From positions 8,866,001-8,930,000 of the forward strand of contig BTRK01000003.1 of assembly GCA_036245805.1 (NCBI GenBank): DNA of 64,000 nt, written 5' to 3'. The translations under genes and the position numbers were made by a program. The first letter of the stretch is position 1, and the number at the start of each line of letters is the position of its first letter. The notes beneath the pieces are model-generated. The model did not search any database. It saw only the letters and a list, made by a program, of their open reading frames with translations, and had not been told where the DNA came from. This document shows, piece by piece, positions 33,277 to 45,900 of the stretch. The DNA is from Pristionchus mayeri. Lineage: Eukaryota > Nematoda > Chromadorea > Rhabditida > Neodiplogasteridae.

Positions 33277-33390
33277 GGTCCCAGAGCCGGCTTTAAGGAA
33301 ATTTCCAGATTGCACCTGGCTGTGCTGTATATGAGCTCACAGATGAGCTACAGAGATGGCATTGGGCTCAAAATGTTCGGAAAAATATTT
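33277..33390 (+). repeat. Dispersed repeat, copy 1 of 2
   Basis: About 114 bp containing CAGAGCCGG, AGGAAATTTCC, GAGCTC.CAGATGAGCTAC and ATGGCATTGGGCTC. It recurs in the same orientation at 33752-33870, 475 bp downstream, roughly 80% identical. Confidence 0.8.
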
Positions 33391-33751
33391 CAAGATACTT
33401 TTATGTTTTGACCAAAGATGAAAGATCAAAGATCAACAAGATATTTTAGAAAAACCATTTTCGGACCTAAAAAATAATTCGTGCTGCTCTTGGAAGATAT
33501 GTTCCCCCGGATTGCAGATTATGCAATCATTGCAGATTATGCAATCATAAGTCCATATCTGTATAATAAAAATATAAAATTTGAATTTTTGGATAGGGTG
33601 TTTTTTGCAATTTGGCTCTGAATGTGGGAAATCTCATTTTTTTGAAAATTCACATTTTCTAAATTGTCTTTAAAACTTGATAAAATTGTCCGATCTGGTT
33701 CATATTATGGTGACATAATATATGTGAGGAGAATTTACATAATGAATGTAG
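33391..33751. other. Spacer between the two direct repeats
   Basis: AT-rich. It includes a tandem pair of GATTGCAGATTATGCAATC-like words at about 33512-33548. No gene is seen. Confidence 0.5.
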
Positions 33752-33870
33752 TTGGTCACAGAGCCGGTCTTTAGGAAATTTCCGGTTTTACATCTGGATA
33801 TCCTGTATAGGAGCTCGCAGATGAGCTACCGATATGGCATTGGGCTCGATATGAGCGGATAATTATTCTG
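33752..33870 (+). repeat. Dispersed repeat, copy 2 of 2
   Basis: Counterpart of 33277-33390. It lies about 70 bp from the start of the 40 bp satellite array. Confidence 0.8.
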
Positions 33871-33937
33871 AACAACAACGCTTTTTGATCAAATTACAAA
33901 TACCAAAGATTAAAAAAATACACTGGAAATACCATTA

Positions 33938-36900
33938 TTACGACGTCCATATTCGTCCCTATGCATTCTGAAAATTCTGACGACGTCCATATTCGTCCCT
34001 CTGCATTCTGAAAATTCTGACGACGCCCATATTCGTCCCTCTGCCTTCTGAAAATTCTGACGATGTCCATATTCGTCCCTATGCCTTCTGAAAATTCTGA
34101 CGACCTCCATAAACGTCCCTTTGCCTTCTGAAAATTCTGACGATGTCCATATTCGTCCCTATGCCTTCTGAAAATTCTGACGACGTCCATATTCGTCCCT
34201 ATGCCTTCTGAAAATTCTGACGACGTCCATATTCGTCCCTATGCATTCTGAAAATTCTGACGATGTCCATATTCGTCCCTATGCCTTCTGAAAATTCTGA
34301 CGATGTCCATATTCGTCCCTATGCCTTCTGAAAATTCTGACGATGTCCATATTCGTCCCTATGCCTTCTGAAAATTCTGACGACGTCCATATTCGTCCCT
34401 ATGCATTCTGAAAATTCTGACGACGTCCATATTCGTCCCTATGCATTCTGAAAATTCTGACGACGTCCATATTCGTCCCTCTGCATTCTGAAAATTCTGA
34501 CGACGCCCATATTCGTCCCTATGCCTTCTGAAAATTCTGACGATGTCCATATTCGTCCCTATGCCTTCTGAAAATTCTGACGATCTCCATATTCGTCCCT
34601 ATGCCTTCTGAAAATTCTGACGACGTCCATATTCGTCCCTATGCATTCTGAAAATTCTGACGATGTCCATATTCGTCCCTATGCCTTCTGAAAATTCTGA
34701 CGATCTCCATATTCGTTCCTATGCCTTCTGAAAATTCTGACGATGTCCATATTCGTCCCTATGCCTTCTGAAAATTCTGACGACGCCCATATTCGTCCCT
34801 ATGCCTTCTGAAAATTCTGACGATGTCCATATTCGTCCCTATGCCTTCTGAAAATTCTGACGACGCCCATATTCGTCCCTATGCATTCTGAAAATTCTGA
34901 CGACGTCCATATTCGTCCCTCTGCATTCTGAAAATTCTGACGACGCCCATATTCGTCCCTCTGCCTTCTGAAAATTCTGACGATGTCCATATTCGTCCCT
35001 ATGCCTTCTGAAAATTCTGACGATGTCCATATTCGTCCCTATGCCTTCTGAAAATTCTGACGACGTCCATATTCGTCCCTCTGCATTCTGAAAATTCTGA
35101 CGACGTCCATATTCGTCCCTCTGCCTTCTGAAAATTCTGACGATGTCCATATTCGTCCCTATGCCTTCTGAAAATTCTGACGATGTCCATATTCGTCCCT
35201 ATGCCTTCTGAAAATTCTGACGATGTCCATATTCGTCCCTATGCCTTCTGAAAATTCTGACGACGTCTATATTCGTCCCTACGCATTCTGAAAATTCTGA
35301 CGATGTCCATATTCGTCCCTATGCCTTCTGAAAATACTAACGATGTCCATATTCGTCCCTATGCCTTCTGAAAATTATGACGATGTCCATATTCGTCCCT
35401 ATACATTCTGAAAATTCTGACGTCTATATTCGTCCCTATACATTCTGAAAATTCTGACGATGTCCATATTCGTCCCTATGCCTTCTGAAAATTCTGACGA
35501 CGTCCATATTCGTCCCTATGCATTCTGAAAATTCTGACGATGTCCATATTCGTCCCTATGCCTTCTGAAAATTCTGACGATGTCCATATTCGTCCCTATG
35601 CCTTCTGAAAATTCTGACGATGTTCATATTCGTCCCTATGCCTTCTGAAAATTCTGACGACGTCCATATTCGTCCCTATGCCTTCTGAAAATTCTGACGA
35701 CGTCTATATTCGTCCCTACGCATTCTGAAAATTCTGACGATGTCCATATTCGTCCCTATGCCTTCTGAAAATTCTGACGACGTCTATATTCGTCCCTACG
35801 CATTCTGAAAATTCTGACGATGTCCATATTCGTCCCTATGCCTTCTGAAAATTCTAACGATGTCCATATTCGTCCCTATGCCTTCTGAAAATTCTGACGA
35901 TGTTCATATTCGTCCCTATGCCTTCTGAAAATTCTGACGACGTCCATATTCGTCCCTATGCATTCTGAAAATTCTGACGACGTCCATATTCGTCCCTCTG
36001 CATTCTGAAAATTCTGACGACGCCCATATTCGTCCCTATGCCTTCTGAAAATTCTGACGATGTCCATATTCGTCCCTATGCCTTCTGAAAATTCTGACGA
36101 TGTCCATATTCGTCCCTATGCCTTCTGAAAATTCTGACGATGTCCATATTCGTCCCTATGCCTTCTGAAAATTCTGACGACGTCTATATTCGTCCCTACG
36201 CATTCTGAAAATTCTGACGATGTCCATATTCGTCCCTATGCCTTCTGAAAATACTAACGATGTCCATATTCGTCCCTATGCCTTCTGAAAATTATGACGA
36301 TGTCCATATTCGTCCCTATACATTCTGAAAATTCTGACGTCTATATTCGTCCCTATACATTCTGAAAATTCTGACGATGTCCATATTCGTCCCTATGCCT
36401 TCTGAAAATTCTGACGACGTCCATATTCGTCCCTATGCATTCTGAAAATTCTGACGATGTCCATATTCGTCCCTATGCCTTCTGAAAATTCTGACGATGT
36501 CCATATTCGTCCCTATGCCTTCTGAAAATTCTGACGACGTCCATATTCGTCCCTATGCATTCTGAAAATTCTGACGACGTCCATATTCGTCCCTATGCAT
36601 TCTGAAAATTCTGACGACGTCCATATTCGTCCCTATGCCTTCTGAAAATTCTGACGACGTCTATATTCGTCCCTACGCATTCTGAAAATTCTGACGATGT
36701 CCATATTCGTCCCTATGCCTTCTGAAAATTCTGACGACGTCTATATTCGTCCCTACGCATTCTGAAAATTCTGACGATGTCCATATTCGTCCCTATGCCT
36801 TCTGAAAATTCTAACGATGTCCATATTCGTCCCTATGCCTTCTGAAAATTCTGACGATGTTCATATTCGTCCCTATGCCTTCTGAAAATTCTGACGACGT

Positions 36901-38720
36901 CCATATTCGTCCCTATGCATTCTGAAAATTCTGACGACGTCCATATTCGTCCCTCTGCATTCTGAAAATTCTGACGACGCCCATATTCGTCCCTCTGCCT
37001 TCTGAAAATTCTGACGATGTCCATATTCGTCCCTCTGCCTTCTGAAAATTCTGACGATGTCCATATTCGTCCCTATGCCTTCTGAAAATTCTGACGACCT
37101 CCATAGACGTCCCTTTGCCTTCTGAAAATTCTGACGATGTCCATATTCGTCCCTATGCCTTCTGAAAATTCTGACGATGTCCATATTCGTCCCAATGCCT
37201 TCTGAAAATTCTGACGACGTCCATATTCGTCCCTATGCATTCTGAAAATTCTGACGATGTCCATATTCGTCCCTATGCCTTCTGAAAATTCTGACGATGT
37301 CCATATTCGTCCCTATGCCTTCTGAAAATTCTGACGATGTTCATATTCGTCCCTATGCCTTCTGAAAATTCTGACGACGTCCATATTCGTCCCTATGCAT
37401 TCAGAAAATTCTGACGACGTCCATATTCGTCCCTCTGAATTCTGAAAATTCTGACGACGCCCATATTCGTCCCTCTGCCTTCTGAAAATTCTGACGATGT
37501 CCATATTCGTCGCTATGCCTTCTGAAAATTCTGACGACCTCCATAGACGTCCCTTTGCCTTCTGAAAATTCTGACGATGTCCATATTCGTCCCTATGCCT
37601 TCTGAAAATTCTGACGACGTCCATATTCGTCCCTATGCCTTCTGAAAATTCTGACGACGTCCATATTCGTCCCTATGCATTCTGAAAATTCTGACGATGT
37701 CCATATTCGTCCCTATGCCTTCTGAAAATTCTGACGATGTCCATATTCGTCCCTATGCCTTCTGAAAATTCTGACGATGTTCATATTCGTCCCTATGCCT
37801 TCTGAAAATTCTGACGACGTCCATATTCGTCCCTATGCATTCTGAAAATTCTGACGACGTCCATATTCGTCCCTCTGAATTCTGAAAATTCTGACGACGC
37901 CCATATTCGTCCCTCTGCCTTCTGAAAATTCTGACGATGTCCATATTCGTCGCTATGCCTTCTGAAATTCTGACGACCTCCATAGACGTCCCTTTGCCTT
38001 CTGAAAATTCTGACGATGTCCATATTCGTCCCTATGCCTTCTGAAAATTCTGACGACGTCCATATTCGTCCCTATGCCTTCTGAAAATTCTGACGACGTC
38101 CATATTCGTCCCTATGCATTCTGAAAATTCTGACGACGTCCATATTCGTCCCTCTGCATTCTGAAAATTCTGACGACGCCCATATTCGTCCCTCTGCCTT
38201 CTGAAAATTCTGACGATGTCCATATTCGTCCCTATGCCTTCTGAAAATTCTGACGACCTCCATAGACGTCCCTTTGCCTTCTGAAAATTCTGACGATGTC
38301 CATATTCGTCCCTATGCCTTCTGAAAATTCTGGCGACGTCCATATTCGTCCCTATGCATTCTGAAAATTCTGACGACCTCCATAGACGTTTCTTTGCCTT
38401 CTGAAAATTCTGACGACGCCCATATTCGTCCCTCTGCCTTCTGAAAATTCTGACGATGTCCATATTCGTCCCTCTGCCTTCTGAAAATTCTGACGACCTC
38501 CATAGACGTCCCTTTGCCTTCTGAAAATTCTGACGATGTCCATATTCGTCCCTATGCCTTCTCAAAATTCTGACGACGTCCATATTCGTCCCTATGCCTT
38601 CTGAAAATTCTGACGACCTCCATAGACGTCCCTTTGCCTTCTGAAAATTCTGACGACGCCCATATTCGTCCCTTTGCCTTCTGAAAATTCTGGCAACGTC
38701 CATAGCCCTCACTATGCCTT
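33938..38720 (-). repeat. 40 bp satellite, left array of the giant palindrome
   Basis: About 119 head-to-tail units. On the minus strand each reads GTCAGAATTTTCAGAA(T/G)GC, then ATAGGGACGAATATGGAC. Most units are exactly 40 bp. Units shortened by 3 bp (loss of one GAC in GACGACG) occur near 35420 and 36338, 917 bp apart. Local higher-order periods of 440 bp (37313 and 37753) and 957 bp (35876 and 36833) are visible. One unit type carries CTCCATAGACGTCCC. Since 40 is not a multiple of three, reading frames cycle through three phases and stay open for up to 226 codons. These are not genes. The inner edge decays gradually from about 38700. Confidence 0.97.
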
Positions 38721-39128
38721 CTGAAAATGATGAAGACGTTCATTGTCGTTCCATTACCTTCAGATATTTCTGATTGCCCTCTAACATGTCCTGCGACCTT
38801 CTGAAAATTATGACGGCCTTCTGAGAAATCCAACGACCTTTAGAAAATTATTATGATTCTCAACGATAAATTACTTTCTTCATAAAATTTAAACGGCTTT
38901 GTTAGATGTCAGTCGAAATTCAGAAAATTATCTTCGATGGGGAAATTACTTCTGAAAATTATGATATCTCTCAGATATGCCAATATACCTTCTGAAAATT
39001 GTAATGGTTTTCAGATATACCAAATAACACTCAAAAAAATCGGACTTCCCCTCGGATATGTAACACTTCTTTCAGAATATTGACTTTTCTGAATTTTCAG
39101 AAAGCTATCAACACTCTATGTTTTCGTT

Positions 39129-39264
39129 CTCCCAAATGTGTACAGAAAAAGTCATTAGTCCCCAAAATCTAAATGTTCCCCCAAAATCTCACTGGTCCCC
39201 ATATCAGTACAGAAAAAGACATTAGTCCCTCATAATCTCATTGTTCCCCCATATCCGTACAGAG
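39129..39264 (-). repeat. Solo copy of the foldback outer subrepeats
   Basis: The same words as the outer ends of the foldback element (GTACAGAAAAAGTCATTAGT, CCCCCAAAATCTCACTGGTC, CTCATTGTTCCCCCATATCC), in the orientation of the right terminus. The corresponding place in the right half of the palindrome has no such sequence. Confidence 0.85.
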
Positions 39265-40259
39265 CCCTTGTCAGTTTAGAGGTCTCAACCGAAATATTTC
39301 GACCACGTCCCATACATATTAGAAGACCAATACATTGTAGAGGACATGCAATTTGTTGCGCGAACACTACGACACTGACGATCTCATCTTCGACTTCCTT
39401 TATGGTTTACGGTCCAATGTGATTCTATTCGGCCGGAATCATTATTTACGGCCCTGATGAAGGCACCTACGGTCGCATTAGTATATCTTCGGCACTGATC
39501 CACTCATATTTGATCCACATCAGTAAACAAATTAAGCGTCTCTTAGTAATGTCTAAAGGATCTCAAAAATTATGCCTTGGTAAATACTGATTGTAAAATT
39601 CAGAAAATTGTGACAACCCTAACAGATAGTCGAATACCATCAAACATTTATGAATACCCTGAGATATGATCGGAAAATCTTCGACGATTTTAAAAGATGA
39701 TCGACGAATTTGGCGTTCAGAAAATTATATCTGCCTTTAATATTTACGACCGACTTTAAAATTCTGAAGACCTTCTTCAGAAAATTCAATAAAAAAATCA
39801 TGTTGGACCTCGGACATATTCTTATGAATGTCTTGGTCTCAGCGGTCTCATAATTTTCTGATGGCCGTAAGAGTTTTATTAGGTACTTCAGATCTTTTCA
39901 GAATTGTTTGAGAGTCGTTTGAAGTTTCTGAGGAACACAAGATTCTTCTGATCTCCGTTAGAATTTCCTAGGTCGTTGTACTTTATTGATTTTTTCCCAT
40001 TTTTTTCAGAGCATTAAACACTTCCTGAGAATCGTTGAACATCAGTCAGCTGTTTATCAGCCCCGTAAGAATTTTCAGATAGTCGTACGAATTTTTCAAA
40101 GGACCGTCAGCATATCAAGCCTCTCATGAGAAAATCGGGACAAATCGGTGTGTTCAGTTGACATTAGAATTTTCGAAAATCTTGATTCTAATGTTTCCAT
40201 TAAGTACATATTTAGATTATACTAAAACTGAAGTTTCAGATTTTTACCATGCTTTGCAG

Positions 40260-40439
40260 CTGCAGCATGCTGCTGCAAAGTTGACACGTGTGGCATTGGT
40301 TTCTGACGTTTGCACCACTAAATGTGGTGATGTTTGTTCACCAAGATGTTTCTATGATCAAATGAATTATTTTGATGGTACTTGTTCATTTTTCACTTCT
40401 GCGACCTTTGCAGCAAAGGCAGTTCATGACGGTTTTTAA
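40260..40439 (+). pseudogene. Mirrored 60-codon frame, left copy
   Basis: After a CTTTGCAG acceptor-like site, 59 codons and TAA encode a Cys-containing segment (VCTTKCGDVCSPRCFYDQ, NYFDGTCSFF). The right half of the palindrome holds the same 180 bp with no net indel and no stop. I count 17 base differences, of which about 3 are silent and 14 change the residue, close to what neutral drift would give. Five of five central cysteines are kept. It is probably the last exon of an old duplicated gene; a living gene is not supported. Confidence 0.4.
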
Positions 40440-40580
40440 TTTCCAACTCCCACACAGATTTTTCCCAAGACTCCAAACTTTCCCAGTTTGTAGAGCTTGA
40501 AATTCTGTACTTAACTCAATTTTTGCAGAATTTATCTCGACGGGTAAAGTACTTTCCCAGAGCCTTCAATGAATTTTCAT

Positions 40581-40648
40581 GGGCTGCACGAGCCACTCAT
40601 TGAGAGTTCGGAATCTCAAGACCGCAGGTTCGAATCCCGGCAGCAGCA
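40581..40648 (+). pseudogene. tRNA-like sequence, left copy
   Basis: About 68 bp resembling a degenerate tRNA gene. It has a B-box-like GGTTCGAATCC followed by CGGCAGC, which pairs in part with the 5' GGGCTGC, and an A-box-like region about ACGAGCCACTC. A TTGAGA/TCTCAA stem sits where the anticodon arm would be, but with an 8-base loop. The T stem has mismatches. It looks like a tRNA-derived relic or SINE head rather than a working tRNA. Confidence 0.5.
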
Positions 40649-40650
40649 CA

Positions 40651-40749
40651 AAATGTTTTGCCGAGATCGCAAATATGCGAATATGGTGAGGAATTACGTA
40701 TGGAACAAAAGCGCGTGAAAAACCCGAAGACCATATGATGGCAAAAATT
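40651..40749. other. Centre of the giant palindrome
   Basis: About 100 bp between the two tRNA-like copies. The outer 15 bp still pair (AAAATGTTTTGCC with GGCAAAAATTT). The inner part (GAGATCGCAAATATGCG... to ...CGCGTGAAAAACCCG) does not, so it is the unpaired spacer. The axis of symmetry is near 40700. Confidence 0.8.
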
Positions 40750-40751
40750 TC

Positions 40752-40819
40752 TGCTGCTGCCGGGATTCGAACCTGATGTCTTGATATTCCGAACTCGTAA
40801 TGATTGGCTCGTGCAGCCC
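40752..40819 (-). pseudogene. tRNA-like sequence, right copy
   Basis: Inverted counterpart of 40581-40648. GGTTCGAATCC and the acceptor-like ends are kept, but the stem in the anticodon position is broken (ATTACGAG against ATATCAAG). This supports decay without selection for tRNA function. Confidence 0.5.
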
Positions 40820-40960
40820 ATGAAAATACATTCAAGGCTCTGGGAAAGTACCTTACCCGTCGAGATAAATTCTGCAAAAAAATAATTAAGTACAGAATTT
40901 CAAGCTCTACAAACTGGAAAAGTTTGGAGTCTTGGGAAAAATCTATGTGCGAGCAGGAAA

Positions 40961-41140
40961 TTAAAAACCGTCATGAATTGCCTGTGCTGCAAAGGTCGCA
41001 AAAGTGAAAAATGAACAAGTACCATCAAAATAGTTCGTTTGATCATATAAACACCTTTGTGAACAAACATCACCACATTTATTGATGCAAACGTGAGAAA
41101 CCATTGCCACACGTTTTAACTTTGCAGCGACTTGCTGCAG
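40961..41140 (-). pseudogene. Mirrored 60-codon frame, right copy
   Basis: Minus-strand counterpart of 40260-40439, ending at a TAA (40961-40963). It reads VCINKCGDVCSQRCLYDQ and NYFDGTCSFF. It differs from the left copy at 13 of 59 residues. A TGA lies just upstream of the shared segment, so the frame is not longer here. The GCAG before CTGCAG is also kept. Confidence 0.4.
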
Positions 41141-42946
41141 CTGCGGAACTCAGTACGGTCGAAACAATTTTGGGGAATCATCTACTACCCAATCCCGATG
41201 TAAAAAAACACAAGAACTTGAAAAATATATTTTCCAATGTCAACTCGTTGTCCCGATTCTCTCATGAGAGGCTTGATATCCTGAGGGCTACCAAACATGG
41301 CTGCTCTCAGGGCTGTTATTTTTTTTTCCAGAGCCGGACAAATTTCCTAAGGGTCATCAGAAATTCTCCGTCACAAAGGGCTGTTTAACATCTGTTAAGG
41401 TCGATTAATTTTCTGAAAGCTGTCGGAAGCACCTGCAAATTCTGCCGGTCTATAGAAAATTAGATGGCCCTACATGATGTTTATCGGGATTATGAAAAAT
41501 AATATGGTCCTGATAGATGGCAAAGGCATCCTAAGAAAAACTCTGACGGACCTAAGATAATTCCGACAGCTTTCGGAAAACTATTCGACCTCAATAGATG
41601 TTAGATAACTTTCTGAAAATTCAGAAAAGTCAATATTCTGAAAGAAGTGTTACATATCCGAGTGGAGGTCCGATTTTTTAAAAAAATGTTATTTGGTAAA
41701 TCTGAAAACCATTACAATTTTTAGAAGGTATAATTGCATATCTGACAGCTATCATAATTTTCAGAAAAAATTTCCTCATTGAAGATAATTTTCTGAATTT
41801 CGACTGACATCTAACAAAGCCGTTTAAATTTTATGAAGGAAGTAATTTATCGTTGAGAATCATAATAATTTTCTAAAGGTCGTTGGATTTCTCAGAAGGC
41901 CGTCATAATTTTCAGAAGGTCGCAGAACATGTTAGAGGGCAGTCAGAAATATGTGAAGGTAATGGATCGACAATGAACGTCCTCATCATTTTCAGAAGGC
42001 ATAGTGAGGGCTATGGACGTTGCCAGAATTTTCAGAAGGCAAAGGGACGAATATGGGCGTCGTCAGAATTTTCAGAATATATAGGGACGAATACGGAGGT
42101 CGTCAGAATTTTCAGAATGTATAAGGACGAATATGGACGTCGTCAGAATTTTCAGATTGTATAGGGACGAATATGGGCGTCGTCAGAATTTTCAGAATGT
42201 ATAGGCACGAATATGGACGTCGTCAGAATTTTCAGAATGTATAGGGACGAATATGGGCGTCGTCAGAATTTTCAGAATGCATAGGGACGAATATGGACAT
42301 CGTCAGAATTTTCAGAATGTATAGGGACGAATATGGACATCGTCATAATTTTCAGAAGGCATAGGGACGAATATGGACATCGTCAGAATGTTCAGAATGT
42401 ATAGGGACGAACATGGACGTCGTCATAATTTTCAGAAGGTATAGGGACGAATATGGACATCGTCAGAATTTTCAGAATGTAAAGGGGCGAATATGGACGT
42501 CGTCAGAATTTTCAGAATATATAGGGACGAATATGGACATCGTCAGATTTTTCAGAATGTATAGGGACGAATATGGACGTCTTCAGAATTTTCAGAATGT
42601 ATAGGGACGAATATGGACATCGTCAGAATTTTCAGAATGTATAGGGACGAATATGGACATCGTCAGAATTTTCAGAATGTATAGGGACGAATATGGACAT
42701 CGTCAAAATTTTCAGAATGTATAAGGTCGAATATGGACATCGTCAGATTTTTCAGAATGTATAGGGACGAATATGGACGTCGTCAGAATTTTCAGAATAT
42801 ATAGGGACGAATATGGACATCGTCAGAATTTTCAGAATGTATAGGGACGAATATGGACATCGTCAGAATTTTCAGAATGTATAGGGACGAATATGGACAT
42901 CGTCAGAATTTTCAGAATGTATAGGGACGAATATGGACATCGTCAT

Positions 42947-45900
42947 AATTTCAGAAGGCATAGGGACGAATATGGACATCGTCAGAATGTTCAGAATGTA
43001 TAGGGACGAATATGGACGTCGTCAGAATTTTCAGAATGTATAGGGACGAATATGGGCGTCGTCAGAATGTTCAGAATGTATAGGGACGAATATGGACATC
43101 GTCATAATTTTCAGAAGGTATAGGGACGAATATGGACATCGTCAGAATTTTCAGAATGTATAGGGACGAATATGGACATCGTCATAATTTTCAGAAGGCA
43201 TAAGGACGAATATGGACATCGTCAGAATTTTCAGAAAGTATAGGGACGAATATGGACATTGTCAGAATGATCAGAATGTAAAGGGGCGAATATGGACATC
43301 GTCAGAATTTTCAGAATGTATAGGGACGAATATGGACATCGTCAGAATTTTCAGAATGTATAGGGACGAATATGGACGTCGTCAGAATTTTCAGAATGTA
43401 TAGGGACGAATATGGACATCGTCAGAATTTTCAGAATGTATAGGGACGAATATGGACATCGTCAAAATTTTCAGAATGTATAGGGACGAATATGGACATC
43501 GTCAAAATTTTCAGAATGTATAAGGTCGAATATGGACATCGTCAGAATGATCAGAATGTAAAGGGGCGAATATGGACATCGTCAGAATTTTCAGAATGTA
43601 TAGGGACGAATATGGACGTCGTCAGAATTTTCAGAATATATAGGGACGAATATGGACATCGTCAGAATTTTCAGAATGTATAGGGACGAATATGGACATT
43701 GTCAGAATGATCAGAATGTAAAGGGGCGAATATGGACATCGTCAGAATTTTCAGAATGTATAGGGACGAATATGGACATCGTCAGAATTTTCAGAATGTA
43801 TAGGGACGAATATGGACATCGTCAGATTTTTCAGAATGTATAGGGACGAATATGGACGTCGTCAGAATTTTCAGAATATATAGGGACGAATATGGACATC
43901 GTCAGAATTTTCAGAATGTATAGGGACGAATATGGACATTGTCAGAATGATCAGAATGTAAAGGGGCGAATATGGACATCGTCAGAATTTTCAGAATGTA
44001 TAGGGACGAATATGGACATCGTCAGAATTTTCAGAATGTATAGGGACGAATATGGACATCGTCAGATTTTTCAGAATGTATAGGGACTAATATGGACATC
44101 GTCATAATTTTCAGAAGGTATAGGGACGAATATGGACGTCGTCAGAATTTTCAGAATATATAGGGACGAATATGGGCGTCGTCAGAATGTTCAGAATGTA
44201 TAGGGACGAATATGGACATCGTCATCATTTTCAGAAGGCATAGGGACGAATATGGACATCGTCAGAATGATCAGAATGTAAAGGGGCGAATATGGACGTC
44301 GTCAGAATTTTCAGAATATATAGGGACGAATATGGACATCGTCATAATTTTCAGAAGGTATAGGGACGAATATGGACATCGTCAGAATTTTCAGAATGTA
44401 TAGGGACGAATATGGACATCGTCAGAATTTTCAGAATGTAAAGGGGCGAATATGGACGTCGTCAGAATTTTCAGAATATATAGGGACGAATATGGACATC
44501 GTCAGATTTTTCAGAATGTATAGGGACGAATATGGACGTCGTCAGAATTTTCAGAATGTATAGGGACGAATATGGACATCGTCAGAATTTTCAGAATGTA
44601 TAGGGACGAATATGGACATCGTCAAAATTTTCAGAATGTATAAGGTCGAATATGGACATCGTCAGAATGATCAGAATGTAAAGGGGCGAATATGGACATC
44701 GTCAGAATTTTCAGAATGTATAGGGACGAATATGGACGTCGTCAGAATTTTCAGAATATATAGGGACGAATATGGACATCGTCAGAATTTTCAGAATGTA
44801 TAGGGACGAATATGGACATTGTCAGAATGATCAGAATGTAAAGGGGCGAATATGGACATCGTCAGAATTTTCAGAATGTATAGGGACGAATATGGACATC
44901 GTCAGAATTTTCAGAATGTATAGGGACGAATATGGACATCGTCAGATTTTTCAGAATGTATAGGGACGAATATGGACGTCGTCAGAATTTTCAGAATATA
45001 TAGGGACGAATATGGACATCGTCAGATTTTTCAGAATGTATAGGGACGAATATGGACATCGTCATAATTTTCAGAAGGTATAGGGACGAATATGGACGTC
45101 GTCAGAATTTTCAGAATATATAGGGACGAATATGGGCGTCGTCAGAATGTTCAGAATGTATAGGGACGAATATGGACATCGTCATCATTTTCAGAAGGCA
45201 TAGGGACGAATATGGACATCGTCAGAATGATCAGAATGTAAAGGGGCGAATATGGACGTCGTCAGAATTTTCAGAATATATAGGGACGAATATGGACATC
45301 GTCATAATTTCAGAAGGCATAGGGACGAATATGGACATCGTCAGAATGTTCAGAATGTATAGGGACGAATATGGACGTCGTCAGAATTTTCAGAATGTAT
45401 AGGGACGAATATGGGCGTCGTCAGAATGTTCAGAATGTATAGGGACGAATATGGACATCGTCATAATTTTCAGAAGGTATAGGGACGAATATGGACATCG
45501 TCAGAATTTTCAGAATGTATAGGGACGAATATGGACATCGTCATAATTTTCAGAAGGCATAAGGACGAATATGGACATCGTCAGAATTTTCAGAAAGTAT
45601 AGGGACGAATATGGACATTGTCAGAATGATCAGAATGTAAAGGGGCGAATATGGACATCGTCAGAATTTTCAGAATGTATAGGGACGAATATGGACATCG
45701 TCAGAATTTTCAGAATGTATAGGGACGAATATGGACGTCGTCAGAATTTTCAGAATGTATAGGGACGAATATGGACATCGTCAGAATTTTCAGAATGTAT
45801 AGGGACGAATATGGACATCGTCAAAATTTTCAGAATGTATAGGGACGAATATGGACATCGTCAAAATTTTCAGAATGTATAAGGTCGAATATGGACATCG

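Larger units (their letters stand above)
38721..40650. repeat. Left half of the palindrome core
   Basis: Inverted partner of 40750-42000. Near the array it consists of decayed 40-mers (CTTCTGAAAATT about every 40 bp to about 39111 and again at about 39590-40110). The closest 400 bp (38721-39111) matches the complement of 41632-42000. The next 1 kb is longer than in the right half and holds an insert with G-rich subrepeats. From about 40120 the match resumes and continues to the centre at about 90% identity. Confidence 0.85.
40750..42000. repeat. Right half of the palindrome core
   Basis: Inverted partner of the left half. It is about 700 bp shorter because it lacks the insert at about 39112-39800. 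Decayed 40-mers are recognisable from about 41400 (TTTTCTGAAA, TTTTCAGAAGG) and become regular at about 42000. The boundary units (GGCATAGTGAGGGCTATGGA at about 41998) match their left counterparts near 38700 almost exactly. Confidence 0.85.

Noticed and set aside
33894..38833. Long minus-strand frames (up to 226 codons) with MDIVRIF/QNFQKA repeats
   Set aside because: They are translations of a 40 bp satellite. Three units make one 120 bp reading cycle, and frames end wherever the unit variant places TAG in phase. There is no start context, splice site or unique sequence.
40581..40819. Functional tRNA genes
   Set aside because: Acceptor, T and anticodon stems contain mismatches, the loop size is wrong and the two copies have diverged in the stem.
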